Assembly: GCA_934086935.1 (NCBI GenBank)
Contig: CAKOIQ010000005.1
Location: 1-64,000 of the forward strand
Direction: 5' to 3'
DNA length: 64,000 bases
Origin: an uncultured Bacilli bacterium
GTDB lineage: Bacteria > Bacillota_I > Bacilli_A > RF39 > UBA660
The position numbers and the translations under genes were made by a program. The notes beneath the pieces are model-generated. The model was not told the DNA's origin, searched no databases, and worked only from the letters and a program-made list of their open reading frames with translations. The first letter of the stretch is position 1, and each line of letters opens with the position of its first letter. Positions 53,682-61,976 of this stretch are shown here, in pieces.

Positions 53682-54980
53682 CTAAATTAATTGATTAATA
53701 TATTCTATTAGATATAATGGAACATTAATAATTTTTCCTTCCCTGCTTAAATTATTTAAAGAGAATCTTAATGAAATTTCATTATCATTTTTAGCATTAT
53801 ATTTAGTTAAACTAGTATTATTAACACTCTTATTTGATTTTACTTCAATAGGAACTATTTTATTATTCTTTTGAATTATAAAGTCTATTTCATTCCTATC
53901 AAATGTATAATAATTAGGATTTTCATTCAAAACATAGCTTAAAGTATTTGCTACATAGTTTTCTGTAAAGGAACCTTTAAATTCTTCAAATAACTTATTA
54001 CCATCTAAAATTATACTACTATCTAAATTAGACATTCTTCTTAATAATCCTACATCATTCATATATATTTTATATGATGATAAATCAGTATAAGCTTTTA
54101 ATGGAAAAGCACATTTATTCACTAAATAACATTTATTAATTAAATTTGCATCATTTAACCAATTAAGTGCTCCTTCATATTCTCTAGCACGTGCTCCCTC
54201 TTTTACTACTTGATAAACAAATTTTTTATTTTCCTTAGCCAATTGTGATGGAATACCATTCCAAATTAATGATATCTTATTTGCGTCATTCGCATCGGTA
54301 TGTTTTGCAAAATCACTTTCATAAGAATCCAAAATATTCTTTTGAATTTTATTAATCTTTTCAATATCCTTATCATTTATCCAACTATAAACAGCTTCGG
54401 GCATTCCACCAATTATGTAATATGTTTTTAACTTTTCAATTAACATATCATCAAATATTTTAGGAATTTCTTTTATCTCTTTAGTTTTTCTCATTACTTC
54501 AACTAAATTTTCAGAACCATCAGCAATTAAGAACTCACTAAAAGTCATTGGATACAAGTTTAAAAAATCAACTTTTCCTACTGGAAAGGAAGTTTTAGAA
54601 AGTCGTATTCCTAAAAGAGAACCAGCACAAGCAACATGATATTCATTTGCTTCTTCACAAAAATATTTTAAAGAATTTAAAGCATTGGGACATTCTTGTA
54701 TTTCATCAAAAATTATTAATGTACTTCCCGGATTTATTTTCTTACCATTGGCTAAAGATAATTGCTCGATAATTCTTTTTGGATCTTTAGTATTTAAAAA
54801 CAATTCTGCTAATCCATCATCATGATCAAAATTAAAATATGCAACATTTTCATAATTAGTTTCCCCAAAATCTTTTAATATATAAGTCTTTCCAACTTGT
54901 CTTGCTCCCTTTAAAATTAAAGGTTTTCTATCTTTACTATTTTTCCAATCAATTAATTTTTCAGTTATAAATCTTTTCAT
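53682..54980 (-). CDS. AAA ATPase with DUF4143 domain
   Basis: The 432-residue protein has Walker A GARQVGKTYILKDF (about 22-35), a Walker B-like LIIFDEIQECPNALNSLKYF (about 88-107), and a C-terminal DUF4143 domain (about 230-400) with a nuclease-like FDRNEIDFIIQKNNKIVPIEVKS. Many copies are found in gut bacteria, often beside mobile elements; function is poorly known. GAGGTGAT precedes the ATG. Three 32-bp repeats overlap the promoter. Confidence 0.85.
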   Translation of the reverse strand: MKRFITEKLIDWKNSKDRKPLILKGARQVGKTYILKDFGETNYENVAYFNFDHDDGLAELFLNTKDPKRIIEQLSLANGKKINPGSTLIIFDEIQECPNALNSLKYFCEEANEYHVACAGSLLGIRLSKTSFPVGKVDFLNLYPMTFSEFLIADGSENLVEVMRKTKEIKEIPKIFDDMLIEKLKTYYIIGGMPEAVYSWINDKDIEKINKIQKNILDSYESDFAKHTDANDANKISLIWNGIPSQLAKENKKFVYQVVKEGARAREYEGALNWLNDANLINKCYLVNKCAFPLKAYTDLSSYKIYMNDVGLLRRMSNLDSSIILDGNKLFEEFKGSFTENYVANTLSYVLNENPNYYTFDRNEIDFIIQKNNKIVPIEVKSNKSVNNTSLTKYNAKNDNEISLRFSLNNLSREGKIINVPLYLIEYINQLI

Positions 54981-55005
54981 AGTATTATCACCTCAATAGT
55001 ATTAT

Positions 55006-55100
55006 ATCACACTTTTGCAGCTTTTTTTACTGTTTTTATCACACTTTTGCAGCTTTTTTTAATGCTTTTATCACACTTTTGTAATTTTATAGCATTTATT
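55006..55100 (+). repeat. Three tandem 32-bp direct repeats in the AAA ATPase promoter
   Basis: Units start with ATCACACTTTTG at 55006, 55038 and 55070, exactly 32 bp apart. Units 1 and 2 differ at few positions; unit 3 diverges after the first 12 bases. On the gene strand, the first unit ends in GTGTGATATAATACT, putting a repeat in the -35 to -10 region. A 32-bp spacing keeps the repeats on the same DNA face, as in operator arrays. Confidence 0.6.
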
Positions 55101-55135
55101 ACAAATTTCTTTATGTAAATAGCATGTATTTTAAT

Positions 55136-55164
55136 TTGACTTGCATATGTTTACTTAGTAAAAT
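55136..55164 (+). promoter_or_regulatory. Promoter of the F420-ligase-like gene
   Basis: TTGACT (55136-55141), 17 bp, TAAAAT (55159-55164). Confidence 0.65.
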
Positions 55165-55187
55165 TTTATTGTAAGGAAGTGTATATA

Positions 55188-56372
55188 ATGAGATGCGTAG
55201 GCACAACAGTTAGAGGTATTCGTACCCCTATTATTAAAGAAGGAGATAACTTAAGTGAAATAGTTGTTTCTTCTGTTTTAGATGCTGCTCAAAATGAAAA
55301 TTTTAATTTAAAAGATAGAGATATTGTTGCTATTACTGAAGCTGTCGTAGGTATTAGTGAAGGAAATTATGTTACAGTTGATGACATTGCCAAAGATTTA
55401 CAAACTAAATTTCCTAGTAAAGAAATTGGTGTTGTATTTCCTATTCTTTCTAGAAATAGATTTTCAATGATTTTAAAAGGCATTGCTCGTGGCATGAATA
55501 AGATTACTATTTTATTATCTTTCCCTTCAGATGAAGTCGGAAATAACATTATGGACGATAATAAATTAGAACATAGTTCATTCGATTTAGGAAGTATTAT
55601 TTCTGAAGAAGAATACTACAAAAATTTTGGTGATTGGCTTCATCCATTTACTGGTGTAAATATGGTCGATTACTATAAAGATTTATGTCAAAAAGAAAAC
55701 TGTGAAGTTCAATTTGTTTTCTCTAATAAAGCAAGTGAAATTCTAAATTATACTAACGATGTCTTAACATGTGATATTCATACTAGATATAAAACTAAAG
55801 AATCCCTTAAAAATAAAGGAGCTAATGTTTATTCATTAATGGATGTTTTAAATGCTCCTATTGATAATTCTGGATTCAATCCAAAATATGGATTATTAGG
55901 TTCAAATAAATCTACTGAAGAAAGACTAAAATTATTCCCTAAAACTGGTGATACTTTAGTTCAAAAAATTCAAGAATTATTTAAAGAAAAAACTGGTAAA
56001 ACCATTGAAGTAATGGTTTATGGTGATGGTGCCTTTAAAGATCCAGTTGGCGGTATTTGGGAACTAGCTGATCCAGTTGTATCTCCAGCCTATACTTCCG
56101 GATTAGAAGGTACTCCTAATGAAATTAAACTTAAATACGTTTCTGATAATAAATTTGCTAATTTAAAAGGTAATGAATTAAAAGATGCTATTAAAAATGA
56201 AATCAAACAAAAACAAAGTAATTTAAAAGGACAAAATATTAGCTTAGGTACTACACCTCGTAAAATAACTGATTTAGTTGGTTCTCTATGTGATTTAACA
56301 TCAGGTTCTGGTGATAAAGGAACCCCAGTTGTTCTTGTACAAGGTTATTTTGATAATTTAGCGGATGACTAA
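55188..56372 (+). CDS. Coenzyme F420-0:glutamate ligase (CofE)-like protein
   Basis: The 394-residue protein has the CofE-like N-terminus GTTVRGIRTPIIKEGDNLSE, a DRDIVAITEAVVGISEGNYV segment, and the later GDGAFKDPVGGIWELADPV (about 282-300) typical of this fold. In archaea and actinobacteria CofE adds glutamate to F420. No other F420 gene is seen here, so a different gamma-glutamyl or amide ligation is likely. AAGGAAG precedes the ATG at 55188; a GTG three codons upstream is a poorer start. It is followed by its own terminator. Confidence 0.78.
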   Translation: MRCVGTTVRGIRTPIIKEGDNLSEIVVSSVLDAAQNENFNLKDRDIVAITEAVVGISEGNYVTVDDIAKDLQTKFPSKEIGVVFPILSRNRFSMILKGIARGMNKITILLSFPSDEVGNNIMDDNKLEHSSFDLGSIISEEEYYKNFGDWLHPFTGVNMVDYYKDLCQKENCEVQFVFSNKASEILNYTNDVLTCDIHTRYKTKESLKNKGANVYSLMDVLNAPIDNSGFNPKYGLLGSNKSTEERLKLFPKTGDTLVQKIQELFKEKTGKTIEVMVYGDGAFKDPVGGIWELADPVVSPAYTSGLEGTPNEIKLKYVSDNKFANLKGNELKDAIKNEIKQKQSNLKGQNISLGTTPRKITDLVGSLCDLTSGSGDKGTPVVLVQGYFDNLADD

Positions 56373-56385
56373 TCCGCTTTTTTTA
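56360..56385 (+). terminator. Terminator of the F420-ligase-like gene
   Basis: AGCGGAT and ATCCGCT pair around a 5-nt loop followed by T7; the stop codon lies within the loop. Confidence 0.88.
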
Positions 56386-56422
56386 TGTTATAATTTTAAT
56401 ATAATAGATTGGAAAGAAAAAT

Positions 56423-57295
56423 ATGAATACAGAATATTTAAAGCAGTACAATAAAATTTTAGTTATCGGTCATCTTACTCCAGATACAGATACAATTACA
56501 TCATCTTACATGTTATCTAAAATATTTAAAAGTTTTGGTATTAATAGTGATTATGCTGTTTTAGAAACTGAAAAGTTAAATGCTAAAACACAAAAACAAG
56601 TAAATGAAGTTATGACATATTCCCCATTTATTTTAAAAGAATCAGATATTAAAAACTATCATTACTTTCTTGTAGATCATAATGATGTGTCTCAATCAGT
56701 TAAAGATGCATCTTTAGTAGTAGGTGTAATAGATCACCATCCTAATAGTAATCAAATTCCAAATGCCATTATAAAAGAATATTGTTCAACCACCCTTTTG
56801 ATTTATGATTTATTTAAAGAACAATATAATTTTACTAATGAAGATAAAAAAGTTATCTACATGGGAGCTTTAGATGACTCTGCTTGTGGATATTCACCAA
56901 GATATAATGAAAAAGCTAAAAAACAAGTAAAAGAATTAGGTTTTGATAATTATCTAAAAGATAAATTTGAAGATTATTTTATTCCCACTGATTTAAGTGA
57001 TTTAGATTTAGCTTTTAATAAAGCTCGATTAAAAATATATAGTTTTGATGATGGTATTAGTTTTAAAAGTACCGGTATTGAGGCTTTTGATGATAATCAT
57101 AAGGAAGAATATAAAAACTTTATTAAAAACCAAAAAGAAAATTTTCTAGGTTTATGGTTAAATTACAAAACTCAAACCTCAACTCTTTATTTAAAATATA
57201 ATAATCATTTTTACAAAAAAGATTTTGATCGCATTATATCCCGTGGTTCTGAAGCAATCGATTTAATTTTAAATTTTATAAGGAGCACTAAATGA
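56423..57295 (+). CDS. DHH-family phosphoesterase, PpaC-like
   Basis: The 290-residue protein resembles manganese-dependent inorganic pyrophosphatase. It shows GHLTPDTDTITSSY (compare GHKNPDTDAI), FLVDHNDVSQS, GVIDHHPNS and a later MGALDDSACGYSP. The C-terminal half is diverged and lacks the usual SRKKQVVP substrate motif of PpaC, so the substrate may differ. A GGAAAG site precedes the ATG. It overlaps the next gene by 4 nt. Confidence 0.75.
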   Translation: MNTEYLKQYNKILVIGHLTPDTDTITSSYMLSKIFKSFGINSDYAVLETEKLNAKTQKQVNEVMTYSPFILKESDIKNYHYFLVDHNDVSQSVKDASLVVGVIDHHPNSNQIPNAIIKEYCSTTLLIYDLFKEQYNFTNEDKKVIYMGALDDSACGYSPRYNEKAKKQVKELGFDNYLKDKFEDYFIPTDLSDLDLAFNKARLKIYSFDDGISFKSTGIEAFDDNHKEEYKNFIKNQKENFLGLWLNYKTQTSTLYLKYNNHFYKKDFDRIISRGSEAIDLILNFIRSTK

Positions 57296-57708
57296 AAAAA
57301 TTTTTAAAAAATCGTAGTAAATTATTACTTATTGTTACTATTTTAGAAATTATTCTTTCTTTATGGTTTTTATGCTATTTTAATTATTTAGATCGTTTAA
57401 GTTATGCTGAAAGTGTTATTAATACCACTAAAGATTTAGCACTTTTAATTCAAAATATGTATACTTCAACCTGGTGGGCTTTAATAATTTTAGTATCATG
57501 CTTTATTGCTATATTTGCTCTTATATCATTTATTTATAAAGAAAGTAAATATCAACTAATATCTTGTATCCTTTGGTTTATATTATTATTACTTGCTTTA
57601 AATATAAAAGATTCATTTATGTCAAATATCAGTACAATATGTATTTTTATCCCAATTATGGCAGCTAATATTATTGCTTTTCTAAATCAACGAAAATTAG
57701 ATAAATAA
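57292..57708 (+). CDS. 138-residue membrane protein with about four helices
   Basis: Four hydrophobic stretches are visible (about 11-30, 55-80, 85-108, 113-132) with short loops and basic ends. The ATG overlaps the stop of the DHH gene (ATGA), so the two are translationally coupled. No family is recognised. A terminator follows. Confidence 0.65.
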   Translation: MKKFLKNRSKLLLIVTILEIILSLWFLCYFNYLDRLSYAESVINTTKDLALLIQNMYTSTWWALIILVSCFIAIFALISFIYKESKYQLISCILWFILLLLALNIKDSFMSNISTICIFIPIMAANIIAFLNQRKLDK

Positions 57709-57722
57709 GTCTAATTTTTTTA
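57695..57722 (+). terminator. Terminator of the DHH-membrane protein transcript
   Basis: AATTAGA and TCTAATT pair (7 bp) with an 8-nt loop followed by T7. The stop codon is within the loop. Confidence 0.65.
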
Positions 57723-57751
57723 TTGACAATAAAGCATATAATAATTAAAAT
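57723..57751 (+). promoter_or_regulatory. Promoter of the mannose-1-phosphate guanylyltransferase gene
   Basis: TTGACA (57723-57728), 17 bp, TAAAAT (57746-57751). Confidence 0.65.
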
Positions 57752-57772
57752 ACATTTTTTGCGAGGTGAATT

Positions 57773-58939
57773 ATGAAAATAATTTTAATATGTGGTGGTA
57801 AAGGAAAAAGATTATGGCCTCTTTCCACTGAAAACACTCCTAAACAATTTATTCCTTTATATGATAATTCTAAAAGTATGCTTCTAAAAACATATCAAGA
57901 AGTTACGTCTCTTTTTAATAAAAAAGATATCTATATTGCTACAATTAAACAATATAAAAAAGAAATAAAAAAAGAAATTAAACATTTTAATAATATTATC
58001 ATTGAACCAGATTATATTGGTACTTTAGGTGCTGTATTTAATATTGCTATTTATCTAAAAGAAGAAAAAAAGATAGATGAAAATGAAGTGATTGCTATTC
58101 TTCCTATTGATCATGATGCTGATGTTAACTTCTATAAAAATCTTTATAAAGCTAATGAAATAATTAATAAAGGCATCTCTGATCTTTGTTTAATTGGAAT
58201 TAAACCAACATTTCCTTCAATTCATTATGGTTACATCAATAGTGAAAATGGATTAGTAACTTCTTTTAAAGAAAAACCTAATATTGAAGAAGCAACTAAA
58301 TTACTAGCTAATAATGCTCTTTGGAACACTGGCATTAATATTTTTAAATTAAAGAAAGTGATTGATGTGTCTAAAAATTATTTAAATTATCAAAACTATA
58401 AAGACTTTAAAAAGAATTATCATAACTTACCTCATACTAGCTTTGAATATGAAGTATTAGAAAAAGAAAAAAATATTAGTGTTATAAGTAGTAATTCCAG
58501 TTGGAATGATTTAGGTACATGGGATCGTTTAGTTTTAAAACTATCTCCAGCTGATGAATTTAATACCAGCATCATAAATTATGAAGATAAAAAAATTATT
58601 AATGAAGGTGTTAAAAATGTTATTTTAGTAAATACTAGTCATGGTATTAAACTATTAAATAAGACAGCTAATGATACCAAATTTTATCCTTGGGGATACA
58701 TTAAACATTTAAATACATACAATAACAATGAAACAACATTTACAACTAATCAAATAACTATCTTTAAAGATAATACTTATAAAACAAATAAATTATCAGA
58801 ATACTTTATTTCTAGTGGTAAATGTCTTATCAATAACAAAATAATTAATACCGGAGAAAATATTCATCTTGATGAAGATACTGAAATAACCGCTCTTACC
58901 TTTTTAGAAATTATTGAAGTAACACTTAAAAAGAATTAG
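57773..58939 (+). CDS. Mannose-1-phosphate guanylyltransferase
   Basis: The 388-residue enzyme makes GDP-mannose from mannose 1-phosphate and GTP. It shows ILICGGKGKRLWPLSTENTP with KQFIPLY (pyrophosphorylase signature), VIAILPIDHDAD, FKEKPNIEEA, NTGINIFK and SWNDLGTWDRL. The C-terminal segment (about 270-388) has a cupin-like beta content, but the full type II isomerase motif is not clear. GAGGTGAA precedes the ATG. Downstream it converges with ftsY-ylxM. Confidence 0.9.
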   Translation: MKIILICGGKGKRLWPLSTENTPKQFIPLYDNSKSMLLKTYQEVTSLFNKKDIYIATIKQYKKEIKKEIKHFNNIIIEPDYIGTLGAVFNIAIYLKEEKKIDENEVIAILPIDHDADVNFYKNLYKANEIINKGISDLCLIGIKPTFPSIHYGYINSENGLVTSFKEKPNIEEATKLLANNALWNTGINIFKLKKVIDVSKNYLNYQNYKDFKKNYHNLPHTSFEYEVLEKEKNISVISSNSSWNDLGTWDRLVLKLSPADEFNTSIINYEDKKIINEGVKNVILVNTSHGIKLLNKTANDTKFYPWGYIKHLNTYNNNETTFTTNQITIFKDNTYKTNKLSEYFISSGKCLINNKIINTGENIHLDEDTEITALTFLEIIEVTLKKN

Positions 58940-58956
58940 CCTAACTAATTCTTTTT
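58928..58956. terminator. Bidirectional terminator between manC-like gene and ylxM
   Basis: AAAAAGAATTAG and CTAATTCTTTTT form a 12-bp perfect stem with a 5-nt loop and T runs on both strands. The manC-like stop codon is in the loop. Confidence 0.85.
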
Positions 58957-59236
58957 ATATATACTCTTCTATCTTCTTTAAATCTTCTTCCGAAAGTAAT
59001 TCTCTTATTTTTTTATTATTACTTAATAATTTCAAGTTAGATTCATAATAATCTAACTTTTCTTTTATTTCTTTTAAAGTTTTACTAATCGCATTTCTTG
59101 AAACATCATAACTATCAGCTATTTCTTGTAATGATAAATTATTAAAATAATAATCTTCAAAATATTTTCTTTGAACATCGGTAAGTAAACTTTGATAATA
59201 ATCAAATAAAGATGAATAATAAATAATTTCTTCCAT
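58955..59236 (-). CDS. ylxM: YlxM/UPF0122 helix-turn-helix protein
   Basis: The 93-residue helix-turn-helix protein has DYYQSLLTDVQRKYFEDYYF and NNLSLQEIADSYDVSRNAIS (about 30-50). YlxM stands next to ftsY and ffh in SRP operons and binds SRP components. Its start overlaps the end of ftsY by 1 nt. ffh is not in the window. Confidence 0.9.
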   Translation of the reverse strand: MEEIIYYSSLFDYYQSLLTDVQRKYFEDYYFNNLSLQEIADSYDVSRNAISKTLKEIKEKLDYYESNLKLLSNNKKIRELLSEEDLKKIEEYI

Positions 59237-60213
59237 TACATCATATCCTTTAATAATCCATAGATATAATCTTCAATATCAAATGATTTTAAATCATTAA
59301 TCCCTTCTCCAAGACCAACAAATTTAACTGGTAAATTAACTTCTTCTTTAATAGCTAAAACTATTCCCCCTTTAGCAGTACCATCTAATTTAGTTAAAAC
59401 TATTCCCGTAATATTTGTTATTTCTTTAAAACTAATTGCCTGACTAATCCCATTTTGTCCAGTAGTTGCATCAATTATAAGTAAAGTTTCATGAGGAGCT
59501 CCTGGAATAAATTTACCAATAACTTTATTAATTTTTTCAAGTTCATTCATTAAATTAACTTTATTTTGTAATCTACCAGCTGTATCAATTAAAACAATAT
59601 TAGCTTTTTCTTTTAAAGCTTCCTCTAATCCATCATATATAACACTTGCTGGATCCATATTTTCTTTTCCTACAAATAAAGAGTCAGTTCTTTCAGCCCA
59701 TTCCTTTAATTGAGGAATTGCTCCTGCTCTAAAAGTATCACCAGCAATTAACATAACTTTCTTACCCTCATTATGATACTTATTAGCTAGCTTACCTATC
59801 GTTGTAGTTTTACCCACACCATTAACACCAACCATTAAAATAACTGTTGGTCCATCTTCTTGAATATTAATCTTATCAGTTAAAGAATCACCATTAACAT
59901 AAATCATAAAAAGTTCATCAATAATAACTTCTCTTAAATATTCAGTATCTTCAATCTTTTCATCTTTAACTCTTTTTCTTAATCTATCTAAAAATTCCGT
60001 AACTGTTCTAATTCCAATATCGGCTTTAATTAAAATAGCTTCTAATTCTTCAAAATATTCCTCATTAACTTTATGATATTTATGTCCTAAAATAGACAAT
60101 TCAGAAACAAACTCTTTTCGAGTTTTTTCTAATCCCTTATCAAAAGCTTCAATATCTTCTTGTTTTTTTTCTTCTTTTTTAAATACTTGTTTAAATTTAC
60201 TAAATAAACCCAT
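59236..60213 (-). CDS. ftsY: Signal recognition particle receptor FtsY
   Basis: FtsY delivers SRP-ribosome complexes to the membrane. The 325-residue protein has a short charged A-domain (about 1-30), an N domain with helices to about 110, and the G domain: MVGVNGVGKTTTIGKLANKY (G1, about 132-150), GDTFRAGAIPQLKEWAERT, IDTAGRLQNKVNLM (G3), TKLDGTAKGG and GLGEGINDLKSFD. It is followed by ylxM. Confidence 0.95.
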   Translation of the reverse strand: MGLFSKFKQVFKKEEKKQEDIEAFDKGLEKTRKEFVSELSILGHKYHKVNEEYFEELEAILIKADIGIRTVTEFLDRLRKRVKDEKIEDTEYLREVIIDELFMIYVNGDSLTDKINIQEDGPTVILMVGVNGVGKTTTIGKLANKYHNEGKKVMLIAGDTFRAGAIPQLKEWAERTDSLFVGKENMDPASVIYDGLEEALKEKANIVLIDTAGRLQNKVNLMNELEKINKVIGKFIPGAPHETLLIIDATTGQNGISQAISFKEITNITGIVLTKLDGTAKGGIVLAIKEEVNLPVKFVGLGEGINDLKSFDIEDYIYGLLKDMM

Positions 60214-60221
60214 AAACCCTC

Positions 60222-60680
60222 CTACTTAGAAGAACAATCTGCATCCTCTGTTACAACACTAATTTTATAATTACTTTGATTTGAAGTAATTATAATTTTT
60301 CCTTTACAAAGATTATTTGGATCACTTAAATATTTTTTTTCTTTTAAATCACTAACATTTAAAGTAATCCCATCTCCATATAATACTTCTTGCATCATAA
60401 TACAATCAGCATCTTTACAATATCCATTTTCATCTTTTTCACAATTATCATTTTTTATTTTAACTATTGCTTTAGTATTATCATTTAATTCACAAAATAA
60501 TATTTCTTCACCAACTAATTTACCAGCATCTTTTAATTGATTCATATTAATACTATTAATCTTATCTTTAGATTTTTTTAAAACTCCTTGAATAGTAGGA
60601 ACTACAATAATAGCAAGTAACCCTAAAACAACTAATACAACAAGTAATTCAACCATTGTAAAACCTTTTTTATTCATCAA
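60222..60680 (-). CDS. Type IV prepilin-like protein (orphan)
   Basis: The 152-residue protein has the class III signal KKGFTMVELLVVLVVLGLLA (cleavage after Gly6, then Phe, with Glu at +5) and a hydrophobic helix to about 31. A pilin-like head with six cysteines follows (FCELND, CEKDENGYCKDADC, LCKG, DCSSK). It is a ComGC/GspG-like pseudopilin. No ComG or Pil operon is in the window, and the gene overlaps queH by 11 nt, an unusual setting. A prepilin peptidase would be needed elsewhere. Confidence 0.85.
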   Translation of the reverse strand: MMNKKGFTMVELLVVLVVLGLLAIIVVPTIQGVLKKSKDKINSINMNQLKDAGKLVGEEILFCELNDNTKAIVKIKNDNCEKDENGYCKDADCIMMQEVLYGDGITLNVSDLKEKKYLSDPNNLCKGKIIITSNQSNYKISVVTEDADCSSK

Positions 60681-61269
60681 TGTTTACTCCTTTACTATAT
60701 AAACAACCACAATAATCTTGTCTATATAAATCATATTTCCTTGATAATTCTATCGATCTTTTATATCCATCTTCTTTTTTAAAATCAGAAACTAAATATT
60801 TAATTTTATATTTATCTTCTAGTTTAAGTCCAATCTCATTAATAATCTTACTATTTTTATGAGGACTTACTGTTAAAGTGGTTCCAAAAAAATCAAATTT
60901 ATTTTCTTTAGCTAAAGAAGCAGTTTTATCCAATCTTAGTTCAAAACATAAAGGACATCTAAGCCCATTTTCCGGCTCATTTTCATACCCTTTAACTTTA
61001 TCATGATATTCATTATTAAGATAATCAATATCCATAAATTTAATCTTTAATTCATTTAATAATCTAAGTTGTTCACTCTTTCTTTTTTCATATTCTTCTT
61101 TAGGCTCAATATTTGGATTATAATAAATAACTGTAATATCAAAATAATCTCTTAATCTTTCAATAACACTACTAGAACATGGGCCACAACAACTATGTAA
61201 TAAAAGTGTATTATGATCATCTAAATTACTAATAATTTTCTTCATTTCTTCATTATAGTTAATGTTCAT
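60670..61269 (-). CDS. queH: Epoxyqueuosine reductase QueH
   Basis: QueH performs the last step of queuosine synthesis. The 199-residue protein of the DUF208 family has the cluster-binding LLHSCCGPCSSSVIERL near the N-terminus (about 22-38), RCPLCFELRLDKTA (about 104-117) and DYCGCLYSK near the C-terminus (about 186-194), supplying the cysteines used for Fe-S binding. It overlaps ftsQ by 4 nt and the prepilin gene by 11 nt. Confidence 0.92.
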   Translation of the reverse strand: MNINYNEEMKKIISNLDDHNTLLLHSCCGPCSSSVIERLRDYFDITVIYYNPNIEPKEEYEKRKSEQLRLLNELKIKFMDIDYLNNEYHDKVKGYENEPENGLRCPLCFELRLDKTASLAKENKFDFFGTTLTVSPHKNSKIINEIGLKLEDKYKIKYLVSDFKKEDGYKRSIELSRKYDLYRQDYCGCLYSKGVNIDE

Positions 61270-61961
61270 TTTACCTCCATGTATCCACCACTATCCAAAT
61301 GTAAAATACCCTTTTTATCATTTAAACTAGCATAAATTTTATAATAATATTTCATATTACTTAATTTATTTAAATTAATATAAACAATATTACCATCATT
61401 CATTCTAAACATAAATCTAGTTTCATCTAAAATACTACCAGTACTAGATTTATCAGGAGAATACTCAATTTCACTAATAGAACCTATTATACCATAATCA
61501 AGATTACCCATACCACTTAAAAATTTCTTTAAAACATCTTCTTTTGTATAATTAACTAAAGAAGGAATACCTACAATGTCAAAATTATTATCTATTTGAC
61601 TTCCATCACTTAATAATATTTTATTATTATCATCATAAACACAAATAACTTTTTTCTCTTTAATTTTAATTTTTAACTGAAATAATAAATTTCTTTTAAT
61701 ACTAACATCTTCTACTAAAGGTAAAGATTTAATCTTCTTTTTTAATTTACTATTTCTTAAACTTGAATAAGCTGGATAATTTTTTAATCCTGCTACTTCT
61801 ATAACATCTGCATCATTTATATAAGTAGTCCCACTAATTATAATATTTCTTACTGGCTCACTTAAAATATAATATACACCATAACCTACTAAATAGAAAA
61901 ATAGTATAAAAACAAATAATTTTCTAACATTTAATTTTTTCTTACGTTTTTTCTGAGCCAT
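61266..61961 (-). CDS. ftsQ: Division protein FtsQ/DivIB
   Basis: FtsQ links the septal machinery. The 231-residue protein has a basic cytoplasmic start (AQKKRKKKLNVRKLF), one membrane helix (about 14-30), a POTRA domain (about 35-110, with IRNIIISGTTYINDADVIEVAGL-like strands), and a beta-domain. It follows murG by 15 nt, the usual order in Firmicute division clusters; ftsA and ftsZ are not present here. Confidence 0.88.
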   Translation of the reverse strand: MAQKKRKKKLNVRKLFVFILFFYLVGYGVYYILSEPVRNIIISGTTYINDADVIEVAGLKNYPAYSSLRNSKLKKKIKSLPLVEDVSIKRNLLFQLKIKIKEKKVICVYDDNNKILLSDGSQIDNNFDIVGIPSLVNYTKEDVLKKFLSGMGNLDYGIIGSISEIEYSPDKSSTGSILDETRFMFRMNDGNIVYINLNKLSNMKYYYKIYASLNDKKGILHLDSGGYMEVK

Positions 61962-61976
61962 AATTATTCACCTAAT

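Noticed and set aside
57773..58939. Bifunctional ManC with full isomerase domain
   Set aside because: The C-terminal part is shorter and I cannot see the conserved cupin motif, so only the guanylyltransferase activity is called.
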